Of a DNA stretch of 64,000 bases, positions 23,077 to 64,000 are shown piece after piece (position 1 is the stretch's first letter; the number at the start of each line of letters is the position of its first letter). Source of the stretch: Sinotaia quadrata (Eukaryota > Mollusca > Gastropoda > Architaenioglossa > Viviparidae); contig CM054181.1 of assembly GCA_028829895.1 (NCBI GenBank), positions 28,542,357 to 28,606,356 of the forward strand, read 5' to 3'. The translations under genes were made by a program, and so were the position numbers. Below the pieces are notes generated by a model. It did no database searches. It was not told the DNA's origin and saw only the letters and a program-made list of their open reading frames with translations.

Positions 23077-23298
23077 CCAAACCCTTCTAAACTTCATCAT
23101 CTTACCCAGTGACAAAGTGCCTCCCAAGCCACCTACCGAAATTATGCCCATAGCCATCTGTTGTTGTACCGTTAACTTCTCTCCTGACTGAGCGTAAATT
23201 AAGGTTTTCATCCCAAGATGTTCTCGCCTTTGGTGGCGCTCAGGCAGTGCTTCGCTCCCCTCGCTTGTCTCGGGGGGGGGGGGGGGCAGCGGGGCCAT
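23077..23298 (-). CDS. Orphan candidate first exon, unrecognised
   Basis: The ATG at 23298 sits inside AAGATGGC, a YY1-type start-site motif, in a locally GC-rich patch. The frame runs MAPLPPPPPETSEGSEALPE, later EHLGMKTLIYAQSGEKLTVQ then QQMAMGIISVGGLGG, to a good donor TTTG|GTAAGA at 23076. The amphipathic, glycine-rich end could be a membrane segment. I do not recognise the protein and could not find the next exon. Joining it to HELB exon 1 at the nearest acceptors gives a stop codon. The polyproline run comes from a G14 homopolymer (plus strand), where sequence errors are likely. Confidence 0.35.
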
Positions 23299-23301
23299 CT
23301 T
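23294..23301 (-). promoter_or_regulatory. YY1-like start-site motif
   Basis: AAGATGGC on the minus strand overlapping the candidate ATG, as seen in many metazoan housekeeping promoters. Only the sequence match is seen. Confidence 0.3.
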
Positions 23302-24480
23302 GTGTCTTCCGTCAAGTCCTGTCGATTGAAGTGGGTGGTAGTTATTTTTTTAAAAGTAGTTAAATGTTTCTTGCATTAGTCCTCTTTTCGGGGCCACTCC
23401 AGCAATGTCCGTGGATATGTCTGGTACCGCTGGAAAAAAATCCAGTATCTTGTGTCTGTAGTGGTCGGGGCCATATGTACAACTGCAGAGCACAATGGAT
23501 TTCTTGCCGAGTTTCAGACTCTAGCAATTTGCCCCCCCCCCCCCCCGTGTTGCTGTTCTACTCGGAAGAAAGAAAAAGAAACACACCTAAATTCTGTATC
23601 TTTTTCCCTTCCTAGTGTGTTGTCTCGCTGTTGTAGTTTCGCCATTCGTAGCCCTACTGGCGAAGTCTTAGGTACCATGGTGGCTCGTAAATTTGGTTAT
23701 GTTTCGAAGAGCCACCATAGAAATTCGGGGGGGGTGGCAGCTGTCTTTTTGTTGATGGATCTTCTCTGCGATTTGGTTTGGTTTTATTCCAGTATTGTTG
23801 TTTGTGCTCGTATTTGCATCTATTTGGGGTGTTTGGTCAATTTGTTGCTTTGTCTTCTGTTTCAGTTGTTGTTTAGGTGTCTATTGTGGTTGATTCGTTG
23901 GTTGTTTCTGTCTGTTTATTTGCTGTGGCGAGTGTTGGTTTCCGTACTGATGTGTTCTTTTTCTTGTGGACTTGTGTCTGTTTCTTCCGTTTGTGTTTCG
24001 TTCTTCTCGGTTAATGTGGCTTTGTTTCATGTTTTCTGTAGTGGTGTTATACATTCCGTTTGGGTAGCTATGTTCCTCTGATGTGGAGTGTCGGTCTGCG
24101 TGTCCTTGTGAGTTTTTACGGCTGCTTTCTTTGCCGGTTTGTGTCTTTCTTGCGCCTGTGTTGCCGTAATATTGGATTATCTCGTATGTGGCTGCTTTGG
24201 CGCTTTTACCATGGCCATTTTCCAGTTGAGATAGTTGCCCTGGAGTGTGTTGTCAATGGCCATTTTCCAGTTGAGATAGTTGCCCTGGAGTGTGTTGTCA
24301 ATGGCCATGTAGAGTACAGAGGGTCTGATTAAGATAAAGAAATCATCCCTCCAGGTGTTGGTCTCAATGTCTCTAAATGTGCTGCAGCCATCTTCATACA
24401 ATTATAGAGGTGGTGGTTAGATACAGTCGTCATTGTTGTGCGCAAAAGTACCAGCGTCTTCTCTGGTGAACCGTAGCATG
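23302..24480. other. G/T-rich strand-asymmetric region
   Basis: The plus strand is strongly G/T-rich and so the minus strand A/C-rich, with C and G homopolymers (C16 near 23531). Long hydrophobic plus-strand frames here look like composition artefacts. The minus strand reads as broken N/Q/T/K-rich frames, similar in flavour to the ORF at 28417-29619, so a decayed relative is possible. A 10-bp inverted repeat (23677-23686 with 23709-23718) lies within it. Confidence 0.35.
24219..24308. repeat. 45-bp direct duplication (two copies)
   Basis: Two essentially identical copies beginning ATGGCCATTTTCCAGTTGAG, with a partial third start. Confidence 0.9.
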
Positions 24481-26101
24481 GCCTATGTCTGTCCTGTATG
24501 TGTCAACGAATGCCCATAGCTATCTCTACTCGTATTATTTACGATATAAACGGTACTCTTACCAACAGGAAATGAATGCCCTAATTGCCGCCCGCGCCAC
24601 ACTGGACTGACACCATCACCACCACCTAAGTCCCCCATGACTGATCTTAGCTCAAGAACAACATTACACAACATGTATTAAATTTAAAGTACTGAATACT
24701 GGCTGATATTAATATTATACTAAGTTTTCATATACTGAGAAGTGAGCAACAGCTTAACTTACTTCTAACGCGGATTAACACTCACTGTCACAAAACGGGA
24801 GGCTCGTTACAAGCCGACCCCGAGCTGAAGTTAGAGATGCAAGGGGTGAAGTCTATTTTTGGCCTGCTCCGGTGCACCTCCAAGAAAAGCCCATGTGACG
24901 TATGCCAGTACTACGTCGTGTCAGGTTGTTACATAGACACACATGACATACACCATTGATGTTTGGGTGGGGCCCAGTTTATTAGTGTCATGCCAAGGAA
25001 CGTTTTATTGGCGGTGTGTGTTGTGAGTGTGTATCATAAATGTGAATAAATGGACGAACAGACGAACGGTGCAAAACAATAGTACAAATTCTTTCGTCCC
25101 TCTCAAAAACTATGAATAACAAGAGAGTTGAAAGATGTTTAAATCAGGTTATTTATTTCCCGATTTAAAAGGGGCACTACTCTTTCGCACAGTGATTAAT
25201 CATTCATTCAACTTTCCAATGTCATACACTCTGTGGGAAATAAGGGGAGATGAAAATGATGAAATTCAAAATATAAAATAAAGATTAATTACACAATTCT
25301 TATGCGGCAAATGGGGCCGCTTTAACAATAGTTGACATGTAAAATAAGCATTACTTTTAACATTAGAGTTCTTATTTTGCAAACGATATAATAGTGTTCA
25401 TTTTCTTAGAGTTCTAGAGTTAAGTATGTGCGCGTTAGCCGTGCGAATTATTACTCACTATTAATGTCAGAGTTCCAAGGAGATGACGTAAACTCACACG
25501 TCACTTATAAGCGGCACTTCAAAGTGAAGAATCACGACGCAATTGAGGCGTCGCATTACAGGTGAAGATTCTGCAGAATCTAGGCACCACTTTCAGATTA
25601 TCACTGGGGAGCAATCTGAAATTTAGCTGACTGTTGTCGGCCTCGATAACTGTCGTTGGAAACGGACACCCCAACGACGTTTAGCATTATCGGGTAGAGT
25701 CGTCCAGTGGGATGTGTCGTCGCATTACATTGAGTGTAGAACTCCGGATGTCAGAGACGATCACGGTGCTAGCCTTCTCAATAGCGGGATAGACTGCCAA
25801 ACGAACTCAGACAGGGGGAAGAACAAATTTGGTCCCTCGTGTCGTTAACTGCATACAACCAGCGTCGCATACATCGGGTTTTTTCTTGGCAGTGAACTTT
25901 CCACTTTGCCAAAAATTATACTGAGTAATTTTGCCTCGTTACTCAATATATGGCATCAGACGGATGGAAAACGGATGGAAAGAGATTATTGCAGCTTTCC
26001 TTTATGAAATCTCTGTACATGAGATAATTCATACGTGAAGTTAGACTGGCTTCAGACGAATCGACGTTTTCAACATTGAGAATAAAGTCTTCATTTTGCC
26101 T

Positions 26102-26111
26102 CTTATATAGC
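26102..26111 (-). promoter_or_regulatory. TATA box of second solo LTR
   Basis: GCTATATAAG on the minus strand, identical to that in copy A. Confidence 0.6.
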
Positions 26112-26122
26112 TTTACTGAAGG

Positions 26123-26142
26123 TCTCCAGAACTTTCCAGAAG
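26123..26142 (-). promoter_or_regulatory. Heat-shock-element array in second solo LTR
   Basis: Same TCTCC-AGAAC-TTTCC-AGAAG array as copy A, at the same distance from the TATA box. Conservation between two old insertions suggests it was part of the active family promoter. Confidence 0.6.
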
Positions 26143-26512
26143 CTATGCCGTGTGACATGATTTTTGCCTTGGATATATAGTGGTAATCGTGATGCACGCT
26201 TTTCTGTGGTCAATTCTAATGCGCACTGGTCATTTCTCTCGAAACAACATGTGACTGTAGTGCGCAGTTGTCCCAATTTATTTAATATACATATTCTTCA
26301 TAAACTAATATATATATTCAATATGATAATTGACACACACTGCGTCACGAACGTCTGTCTACTAAAGAGATTTTAGGTGACCGTTACTGGAAGTTACATG
26401 CTACATACGAAAAATAACAAAACTCGGATTACTTCAATTAGTTTTGTTAGCGGTTTTTTTTTTAAAATGAAATAAAATATAATTTCGGTCCCTCATTTCC
26501 TGTGACACTCAC

Positions 26513-27389
26513 ACTAACAAATTGTGCATATATATGCATGACTGTTATTAACAAACTATATTTCTACTTTGTTGTTAGGGAGGGAACATAATGATTTAGA
26601 TTTTATTTTGTGGAAGTTGTGTCTTTCTGACTTGCTTAGTACTGTACACTGTTGAATAGGAATACTGAATGAGTGCCATCGTGCCATTAGTCCCTCGGTG
26701 CCATTTTTGGGTATGTTATTATGAATATAAAGAAGAAATTCCATATGCAAACAATCTATTTAAATTCAGTAAATATTATATTAATGATACTTTTAAGCTT
26801 TAATCTTAAGAATTTTAACTCATAAAATATCGTCTGATTTCTGAACTCGGTTGCTCAATAATTCTAGAACAATCTAAGCTAGCAACCAAGATGGACTTTT
26901 TGTAAAATAACAGAAATTCACCTTCAGGGTGTGTTTTCCACTTTCCAAAAGCAAAACAAACCTTGTAAAAAGGGATTTTATTCCCCCCCACACACACACA
27001 CACACTTTTAATAGTCAGACTCATCTTAAGTTCACAACCATAACAATTTTATTATATGTATAGATAAATGTAGATATATATTAATACTAGGAACTTTAAA
27101 TGCTTAGTCTCAACAATCAGTGCAAGATGTTGCAACGTAATTTGTCTCAACTACAACTTTTTTTGATTAGTAATTTAGTAATTTAAAAAAGTAATTTACA
27201 AGTAAGGTTAGTGTTTACGGAATAGAGTTAATTGAATGTGCTGGAGCAAGCTGATGCAACCACGAATACTTGCCCCTTTTGGGATAGTGTAATGTGTTAT
27301 ATAGCCTATCTTGATTCTAGGGAATAAGGTTTACAAGAGAAAGAGTCGGATTCAAATCTGTCCAGTACTTTTTTCCACTTAAAAACTAC
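26513..27389. other. Intergenic, nothing recognised
   Basis: AT-rich, with one short (CA)n run near 26989-27004. No gene, RNA or transposon signature seen. Confidence 0.4.
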
Positions 27390-27540
27390 AAAAACTTTCC
27401 ATTCAAAATAAAGTGCACGTACACAGACGTCTCACCAGTAGCACTAAAACTGAAAATTTTCCATTCGAAATAAACTACAGTGCACAGACCTCTCACAAAC
27501 AACACTAAAACTGAAAATTTTCCATTCAAAATAAAGTATA
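27390..27540. repeat. Short tandem repeat, unit about 66 bp
   Basis: About two and a half copies of a unit with TTTCCATTC-AAATAAA and CACTAAAACTGAAAAT. Confidence 0.75.
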
Positions 27541-28416
27541 TAGTATGTGCCAGGATCGATTAAGAAGCTTACCCTTATTAAGCATGGAAGCTAATGAGGG
27601 AAAGGAAATGGATGTGGAAGAGCAATTTAATGTCTTTGCTGAATGAGGGGCAAGACAAAGGCAGTTTTAATGTAAGAAGATTTTAAGTTAAATATTATTA
27701 TTAAAACTGTAAAAATAGCGAATCAAAATATATATGTGGAAGGGTGGATGTATGTGTGTACAGAGCTGTATGTGCGTGTGCATAACGCTTGTTTTGCCGG
27801 GCAGGAAAGTTGGTCATCGGCCGCTAGTTTGAATCGCGCGGCGCGGTCTGCTATATAGTAATGTGTATGGTTGTGCCATTGTGTGCATGTTTAACCGCTA
27901 CTTATCATATTATATATTTATTTAATAAAGTTGATGTTTAGATATTCTAATAGTTAGTGGAATGTAGTTTATATTTATATAATTTTGTAAGTTAGTTTAT
28001 ATTGTTTTCTTAGTGTATTCTAAGATTTATTGTATGTGTACTTAGTTTTCCCCTGGCACATGAATATAGTTAATTATTTTATTTGATAATTTATTTTGTG
28101 AATTATAGTGTAAGGAAGTATTGTATTTAAAGAGTATTTAATGTAGTATTTTTTTGATAGTTAAAGTGTTATATAACTCTAGGTAGTTTAGGAGGAATTT
28201 ATGTTAGAACGAAAGTAGGTTAGCACAGATGTACCCGATTAGCATTAGTTTTAGTCTCAGTTCCAGAATTGTTTAGTGGAGTCCCCTTTGCCGCCCGGAC
28301 TTTTTAGTTATATTGTGTGTGAGAGAGTGAACGAGGGTCGCATTCATTTCACTCTCCTTTTTTCCTTTTTTCACTTCGCAACGGACCACCGACGGAGAAG
28401 CACGCAGGAAATTACT

Positions 28417-29619
28417 ATGGAAAAACGTTCCACCCGCTCTACCATCAACACTTCTACCCTGCCTTTCACAGACCAGGAGGAGGAAAAAAAAATTAAAAGA
28501 CACGCCCGGTGCAGATTAGTAGAAGTATATGATGAGGAGGTGCGTGCCCGCCGCCGCATATACCTTGCACCTTTCTGCCTTAAAATTCATACAGGCAACG
28601 AAAAAATCGATACAGCATACAGTTATTTACTGCGCGAAGCATTCGACCATCCAAGTGAGGTAGGCATTCGTGAAGCCTATACAATTTTCAAGAATTGGCA
28701 CCGCATCCAAATAGAGGATAAGAAATCTACATGTGCTGACAACGAAACACAAACGTCCACCAACACGACTGACCAAGAAAGTAACACGCACATCGTGTGG
28801 AAAATTCCACCAACCACAAAAGTCAACGCCACACAGACTTCGACTGAAAAAATTAACACCAAAGTGGCATTTTCCCAGACACCAACTCCAGCGTCGGAAG
28901 AAAAGAAAACGCAAACGCAAAGGACTACAAGTGAGGAAAAAAAAACCCAAACAGAGACAAAGAAGAAAAAGGAAAAACCTCATAAAGCCGCTAATACACA
29001 GACTACCAACATCGAGACGAAGGAAAAAAAAATCCAAACGACAAACGTCCACATGAACGAACCTCAACAATCCAACGAATTTGATAACCTACTGGACCAG
29101 GTTTCAAGGGAACTCGAGGCCGTGCCCCTCTCACCCATACCAGCGACGCCGCCTCGACCACCAACAACGGCGACAACTACAACAGCATCAACATCAGAAT
29201 GCCAGCCCACACCACCAATACCAACAACAACAAAACAGGGCGAAAGGAAAAAAAGACGGCGCCCGCCACCACATATTCGGAGGCAACAACAGTGCCCTCG
29301 ACAACAACCTCAACAACATCGCGGACAACAACAACAACAGGGGCAGTACCAGGAACAACATTACCCCTCTTGGGGTTATTTTAACCATCCAATGGCTGAT
29401 TTAATCCAACTGCTACTCGACCATCTGTACTGGTCGCCAGCGCCCACCTTCAGGCATCCCAACGGACAGCCACGACAACAACAACAGCAACGACGCCGCC
29501 AGCGCCCACATGCAAGCATCCCAACGGACACCGGGGACAGCCACTCCAACAACAACGACGCCTCCAGTGAAGAGACCGGGAAGTCGAACAACCCGGGCAC
29601 ATGTACACACTGGATATAG
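28417..29619 (+). CDS. Unrecognised 400-aa A/C-rich ORF with six TQT motifs
   Basis: The open frame extends upstream, but the first ATG in frame is at 28417 (MEKRSTRSTINTSTLPF), giving 400 residues and a stop at 29619. Residues 1-100 look folded (CRLVEVYDEEVRARRRIYLA onward). Residues about 105-210 are K/T/Q-rich with six TQT-type motifs (NETQT 109, NATQT 137, KKTQT 163, KKTQT 175, NTQT 193, KKIQT 204) that match or resemble the LC8 dynein-light-chain binding consensus. The rest is P/T-, Q- and R-rich low complexity. Its base composition (A/C-rich, high GC) differs from the AT-rich surroundings. AATAAA follows at about 29976. It could be a retroelement ORF1/gag-like protein or an intronless gene. 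No enzymatic domain is seen. Confidence 0.5.
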   Translation: MEKRSTRSTINTSTLPFTDQEEEKKIKRHARCRLVEVYDEEVRARRRIYLAPFCLKIHTGNEKIDTAYSYLLREAFDHPSEVGIREAYTIFKNWHRIQIEDKKSTCADNETQTSTNTTDQESNTHIVWKIPPTTKVNATQTSTEKINTKVAFSQTPTPASEEKKTQTQRTTSEEKKTQTETKKKKEKPHKAANTQTTNIETKEKKIQTTNVHMNEPQQSNEFDNLLDQVSRELEAVPLSPIPATPPRPPTTATTTTASTSECQPTPPIPTTTKQGERKKRRRPPPHIRRQQQCPRQQPQQHRGQQQQQGQYQEQHYPSWGYFNHPMADLIQLLLDHLYWSPAPTFRHPNGQPRQQQQQRRRQRPHASIPTDTGDSHSNNNDASSEETGKSNNPGTCTHWI

Positions 29620-29982
29620 ATCTGGTGTGTTACTAGCCTGGGCTCTGTAAGACGCCCCCCCCTCACCATAACACCAGAAACGGCAACAACATCAGAGCCA
29701 CCGCCGGGAACAACAATAACATCGACTTCAACCCACGGATCACCGGGTTTGGAGTCCGCCTTTGCCGGCCAGACATGTTTTTCTCAACGGGCACACGCAG
29801 CAGCAGAAAGGCACCCCCTCCCTCTCCCCCCCCCTCTCCAAACGCGAAAGCGGCGGAAGCCGGAAGCGTTCCCCACATTAACAACAACAACGAACGAGGG
29901 TCGTCTTGAGTCGTCTTTGGTCGGTCTTTTGGAGAGTGGTCAAGAGAGGAGCGTGGTTGGCGGTGTGTCGCCTAAATAAAGA
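29620..29982 (+). other. A/C-rich downstream segment with AATAAA
   Basis: It continues the unusual composition of the preceding ORF, contains AAC repeats and a 22-nt block shared exactly with 43998-44019, and ends with CCTAAATAAAG near 29970-29980, a likely polyadenylation signal. It probably is the 3' part of the same transcript or element. Confidence 0.4.
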
Positions 29983-30290
29983 TCAGATGAAAATGTAAAC
30001 ACGTGTTGCGTGTTCTGCCTCTTCTGCCGTAGCGGTATTGTCTGACTCATCATCTCTTCGCATCCTAGGGTGACCCATAATAACAACACCACACCCCATC
30101 ACATATAGAAATATTATCAATGCTGTCAGACCTAATATACATTGTATTAACATAATTTTAATAACAATTACTACTTTGACAACTGTATAACAATAACCAC
30201 GTGCCTGTGGAAAATGGGGAGGAGTGTACATTTTAGATTTTTTGCAAGGGTGCCCAGCATTTGAAGTTATACCAGTGGATGCCATCTCAT
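29983..30290 (-). CDS. Orphan candidate exon with a transmembrane segment
   Basis: Minus-strand open frame preceded by an acceptor-like TTATTGCAG, then ATGGCATCCACTGG (MASTGITSNAGHPCKK). A single hydrophobic stretch (VVIVIKIMLIQCILGLTALI continuing to VMGCGVVIMG) is followed by a polar, acidic tail. The pattern would suit a single-pass membrane protein. I do not recognise it and found no partner exon. It ends next to the A/C-rich element, so the locus may be disrupted. Confidence 0.3.
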
Positions 30291-30930
30291 AAATCTGCAA
30301 TAAGCAGCAATTTAAATGCTTTAATTAACACACACACATATAAATATGTATGTTACAGGGAAAGATAGTTTTTAAATGAATATAAATGGGTCATATTATC
30401 TGCATAAAGTTGGCTCCACAAAAAATTATTGATGTGTAGCATGTGATTCATTAACTTGTTTGTCTGTTCACTGATATGTAAGTGAAAAGAATTGAAAGAG
30501 TTGTGATACTGGAATACTGTTTAATATTAGTAGAAACGTGTAAGTGTAACAAAAAGCACACCACAATACACAATTACAATCAACATAATTTTTTTTATAA
30601 ACTTGTAAATTAATGATGAAACAGGATACTGAATTCATATTTTTTATTAAGTAGTGTCCATAAAAAATAAAATATCAAGTTATATGTTTCTATTTTTAGT
30701 AAGTATTCAATGCATCAGTGCAAATACACAAAATGAAACGTGTTTTTTTTACACTGTAAAGTAAAACAATTTCAGAAAGATTAATATACTGATGAACTTA
30801 CTCATTGGTATAATGTGCTACAAAAATATCACAAAGAAAACAGGACATTTCTGAATGCTGGAAACATTCATATTTTGGTGAAATGACTTACATAAGTTGC
30901 ATCAATATGTGACATAAATGTGACCATACT

Positions 30931-31235
30931 ACTGGATACATTTATTTAAGGTGAAATGATTCACTATAATAATGAACTACAAAATTATGACAATCTAAAG
31001 TAGAAGACCTTTCTTATTACTGGATACATTTATTTAAGGTGAAATGATTCACTATCATAATGAACTTCAAAATTATGACAATCTAAAGTAGAAGACCTTT
31101 CTTATTACTGGATACATTTATTTAAGGTGAAATGATTCACTATAATAATGAACTACAGAATTATGACAATCTAAAGAAGAAGACTTTTCTGAACACTGGA
31201 TACAGTTATATTCAGGTGAAATGACTCACTGGTTT
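30931..31235. repeat. 88-bp tandem repeat, about three copies
   Basis: Units start ACTGGATACATTTATTTAAG at 30931, 31019 and 31107, with a diverged fourth copy. Confidence 0.92.
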
Positions 31236-34200
31236 GATGTGCTGTAAAGTTGAAAAATATAACCCGAAATGATGTGGTATAAACTGTCACAATAATATAT
31301 TCTTTCAAAGTTTACTTAATGAAATGTTCAGCTGTGCTAACAAACAGTTCAATTTCAAGAGTCCAGTCTGATTAAAACTCCGTTTGAAAAAAAAATTACT
31401 GTTCATAAAAAATCATTTTGAATTTGCCTTGAATTTTATAAATTCAAATAGTTAGCTTCTCTGAACAGGGCATCAACATTCATCATCTCATTAATCTGCA
31501 TAAATGACTAATTATTCTGTGCTTGGTATATATTTATAAATATTAAATAAATAATTAAATATTAAATAACTTTATTAAAAGTAATAATTACTGATGGTAA
31601 AGATATAGCTGGTGATTAAGAAATCAAGTTTGGAAATTCCCAAATTATATACGAGTGAACATTTCTCAAAATAAATAAGAACATGTAGTTTTTATTTTCA
31701 TATTTTACCTGCCCTTCCACTTTCAATCATAAATATGCAGACATACTATTATCAATGTACTGATACCTTCTATGTTAACATAATCTGATTACTGTTGAAC
31801 TTTAATTAAAATATGGTATCTTCAAAAGATTTTGGTACAGGTATTAAACTTAAACAACTGGGCAAAAGGAATACAACAATGCCAGTCTCAAGGCAAAAAT
31901 AAAAAAAGAGGAAATGCTGTAGTAATTTTCTTGTGCCATTTTTAGGATCAATTAGATATTTAGTTACTTAAAATTACATAGATCATGGACATAAAAGAGA
32001 ACACAGATTTTTAATATCAAGGACAAAAATCACACAAATTTTTTTTTTTTATTATTCATACAACTTGGTATGTTTTCTAAACTATTTAAATATTTTTAAA
32101 AATTAAAAAAATTATTCAAAAGCTTACCCAATATGAGGTTTCATTGATTAGTCAGAATTCATTTGTTGTCTAAACATTAAAATATTATATATAAAAAATA
32201 ATGAAAATATATTTATTTATTAACCTATCACATATAAAAACTTCACAACAGTACAAAACGAATTCTTAATTCAAATCTATAATTTTTAATTTTACGAATA
32301 CCAAATATAGTTAGCATTTATTAAATGAAGAATGATACATGAAAGAGAACAGTACATGCTGGTTACAACCAAAATTATACTTGACAATGGATAAGAGTAA
32401 TCTACATAAAGATTGTAGCACACAATCCATTAGAATGCTTGTATTTAACTTCACAATTTTGTTTACATCCATTGGAGTCAGTAAAATGAGCAAAGAATGC
32501 TTTTTGCCTGTTATAATGAAACCAATGAATTCTGAAAAAGGTGCACAATCTGTTCAGTCTGTTCTAACATATAATGAAATCTTCTGGAGTAAGTTGCATG
32601 ATAGAATGTGTGCGTGTAGCCTGTTATTATGACACTCTATGGAGCCTATTAAATCTGTGTGCTTTTAGGTTGTAATAACATCCAATGAATTCTAAAAGAG
32701 GTTAGAATATGTACTTATAATTGCATCCAATGAAACTACATGTAATGAATTCTGTATGAGGTTTTACAACTCATTAGAATGTTTTCTTTTCGAATCACGA
32801 CATCGATTGGAGCCAAAGAACTGTGAGCACATGACAGTTACTGAGAAAGAAATTAAAGGGAGATAATTACCTTGTTTGTGTGTGTGTATGTGTATATATA
32901 TATATATATATGCACAACCCCCCCCCAAAAAAAAAAAAAAAAAAACTACTATACAAAACCGATATTCTGAAAATTCTAACTTTTGTTTATCCTTTCATGA
33001 GATGTGTTGCTTCTAATAGTTTGTATATTCTAACATGTCAAAGTTTAATTTGGCAACTGATTGATAGTTGATTCTAATCAAACCTTCCTTCAAATTACAA
33101 CACATGATCACAATACCATGGGTGGTAGAATTAATTCAAAATTATATAGTGAGTAACAATAATTTTCATAATTTAAATATTTAGCTCAAACAATTAAGCA
33201 GCTGACTAAAGCAAATTTAGTTGAAGACATTATATGCATATTCAACCTTTTAAAAATTAATTTTAAAGTAGGGAAATTAGTCCATTGCATATAACATTTA
33301 CAGAAATCTAACAAAAAGTTATAAATAATGCATTGAAGGAAAAAGAAAGGAAAACAATACAAAATTACTGTGAGATTACACATCCTTCATCACATCTCAC
33401 ATTTTGAGATATGCAAGAGCAATGCAATATTAGAGAATTGCTCACACACATCAATTGCATGACTCTTTGATAAATGTTCATTCTGGACACAAACATTATT
33501 GTTAAGTAAGTGTTCATAGTGATAAAACTGCAAAGAAGTTTATTCACCTTATACTCCAGAAATTAAAATAATTTAACCTCATCAGCAAAAAGGATTTACA
33601 AATAAGTGAGAAAAATGCCTCTCATTCATAAAGGAGATAAATAACCTCCACTGATTAGTTGTGACCATTGGGTTTGTGCATGAAGAAACAAGGGGAAGTG
33701 CTTTATATAAATACTGTTCATTAATTTCTTGTGTTCTCAAGTGAGGCACACATAACACTATTCACAAATAAGTGCTCTCATTTCTTGAGTGTTGGCACAA
33801 TATCAAATTATTTATTTTACTTACAGGGATTGATTATCTGTGATATTTTTTCTTCACTCAAAATTATCATCAAATGAAGAAATGGTGAGCATGTGTGAGT
33901 GAATGCACGTGAGCAGAAATGCTAGTGGGGAGGTAGAGAAGCACCCAAAAAGGTGAGAGACTGCTGAATACATTTGCATAATACAAAAATTATTTTACGA
34001 TTGAAAAAGATTCAGAAATTACTAACATTATTTGGTAAGTTGAAGTATTATGGCGTTTTTATTCTCTTTAACATGAGGTAATCCAGAATATCTATCATAA
34101 AGACTTTATCTGTAAAGACTTTAAAAAAAAACCCATAACAAAAAACAAAACACCATACAAAAAGTTATAAATATTTGTAAAACAATTATATTCAAAATGT

Positions 34201-34527
34201 GAAATGCAGTTATAAAGAACACAAAATAAATAAGTACTTATCAATATTCCGCATTTCCCAGATGATCAAAATGTTTCACCTCCATGCTCCCATGTATTGT
34301 TTTCTAATTTTAGCAATAATTTATTACTTATTACAAATCCAAGAATGCAAACACTTTTAAATAAAACCACTGCTATGCCATACCTACTGGTATAACACAA
34401 GATGCAAATATTTTAAAAAAATCTTTAAAAAAAAAATAAAAGAAATCATACAACATACATAGGACTTCCCAGAAATTACCAGAACATAAATGATCTATTT
34501 CACACACAAGACTAAACACTGGCACTG
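31236..34527. other. Intergenic and ABCC 3' flank
   Basis: AT-rich. Contains a (TA)n/C8/A-rich microsatellite near 32890-32945 and degenerate repeats of CCAATGAATTCT-AAAAGAGGTT (32515-32765). No gene or RNA recognised. The part nearest 34527 should hold the ABCC 3' UTR. Confidence 0.4.
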
Positions 34528-63888
<29,361 letters not shown>

Positions 63889-64000
63889 CTGAAAAATAAA
63901 AATTAATTACAATACTTTTCTGAATTTTAAAACAGCACATTTTTTTCTCAGTCATGGTATTTAACAAACAATTTCTTTTGTGTTGCTCATTACTCAAAAC

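Larger units (their letters stand above)
24786..26507 (-). mobile_element. Solo LTR, second copy (1722 bp)
   Basis: Same family and orientation as the solo LTR at 7864-9596, with high identity along its length. It has TGTCAC/GTGACA ends and a perfect 5-bp target duplication CTCAC (24781-24785 and 26508-26512). TATA box at 26102-26111 and HSE array at 26123-26142 are conserved. A small deletion near 25650 relative to copy A breaks the internal short frame, so coding by the LTR is unlikely. Confidence 0.88.

Noticed and set aside
23452..24081. 209-residue hydrophobic plus-strand frame resembling a multi-pass membrane protein
   Set aside because: The strand is G/T-rich, which gives L/V/F/C codons automatically. 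It crosses a C16 homopolymer and has no recognisable family.
28733..29056. Overlapping 107-residue K/R-rich frame in the +1 frame of the TQT ORF
   Set aside because: Shadow of the A-rich coding sequence. The TQT frame is longer and has an ATG and structured N-terminal part.

Overview
This is a window of an AT-rich animal genome with introns. It carries two conserved vertebrate-like genes, both on the minus strand and both in many small exons with GT-AG introns. The introns are packed with minisatellites and decayed transposons. An invertebrate, perhaps a mollusc or other lophotrochozoan, fits the protein divergence and the repeat load, but nothing here fixes the species.

Gene 1 (22273 down to 478, minus) is DNA helicase B, HELB. 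Twelve exons join in phase with no internal stop and give 3966 nt, or 1321 residues plus a stop. The first and last codons both lie inside the window. Gene 2 (63888 down to 34528, minus) is an ABCC/MRP1-type ABC transporter. Twenty-two exons in the window join in phase to encode the last 1188 residues: most of the first core membrane domain, NBD1, the linker, the second membrane domain and NBD2. The N-terminal part, about 340 residues by comparison with human ABCC1, lies beyond base 64000.

The 12-kb gap between the genes, and the larger HELB introns, hold mobile DNA. Two solo LTRs of one family (7864-9596 and 24786-26507) have perfect 5-bp target duplications. Each carries a heat-shock-element array next to a TATA box. 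A third, diverged copy lies inverted beside the first (about 9650-11245). There are remnants of piggyBac (two) and of a hAT-like transposase. An unrecognised A/C-rich ORF at 28417-29619 encodes six TQT motifs of the dynein-light-chain-binding type. Two orphan candidate exons lie at 23077-23298 and about 29983-30290.

The most unusual theme is that several minisatellites begin at exon 3' ends and contain copies of the exon end plus its 5' splice site. Clear cases are HELB exons 4 and 10 and the ABCC exons ending at 47099, 38407 and 35326. In HELB exon 4 this produces four successive in-frame donor sites. Functionally, HELB is a nuclear replication-stress and end-resection factor and the ABCC protein is a membrane export pump. 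Their adjacency does not suggest a shared pathway.
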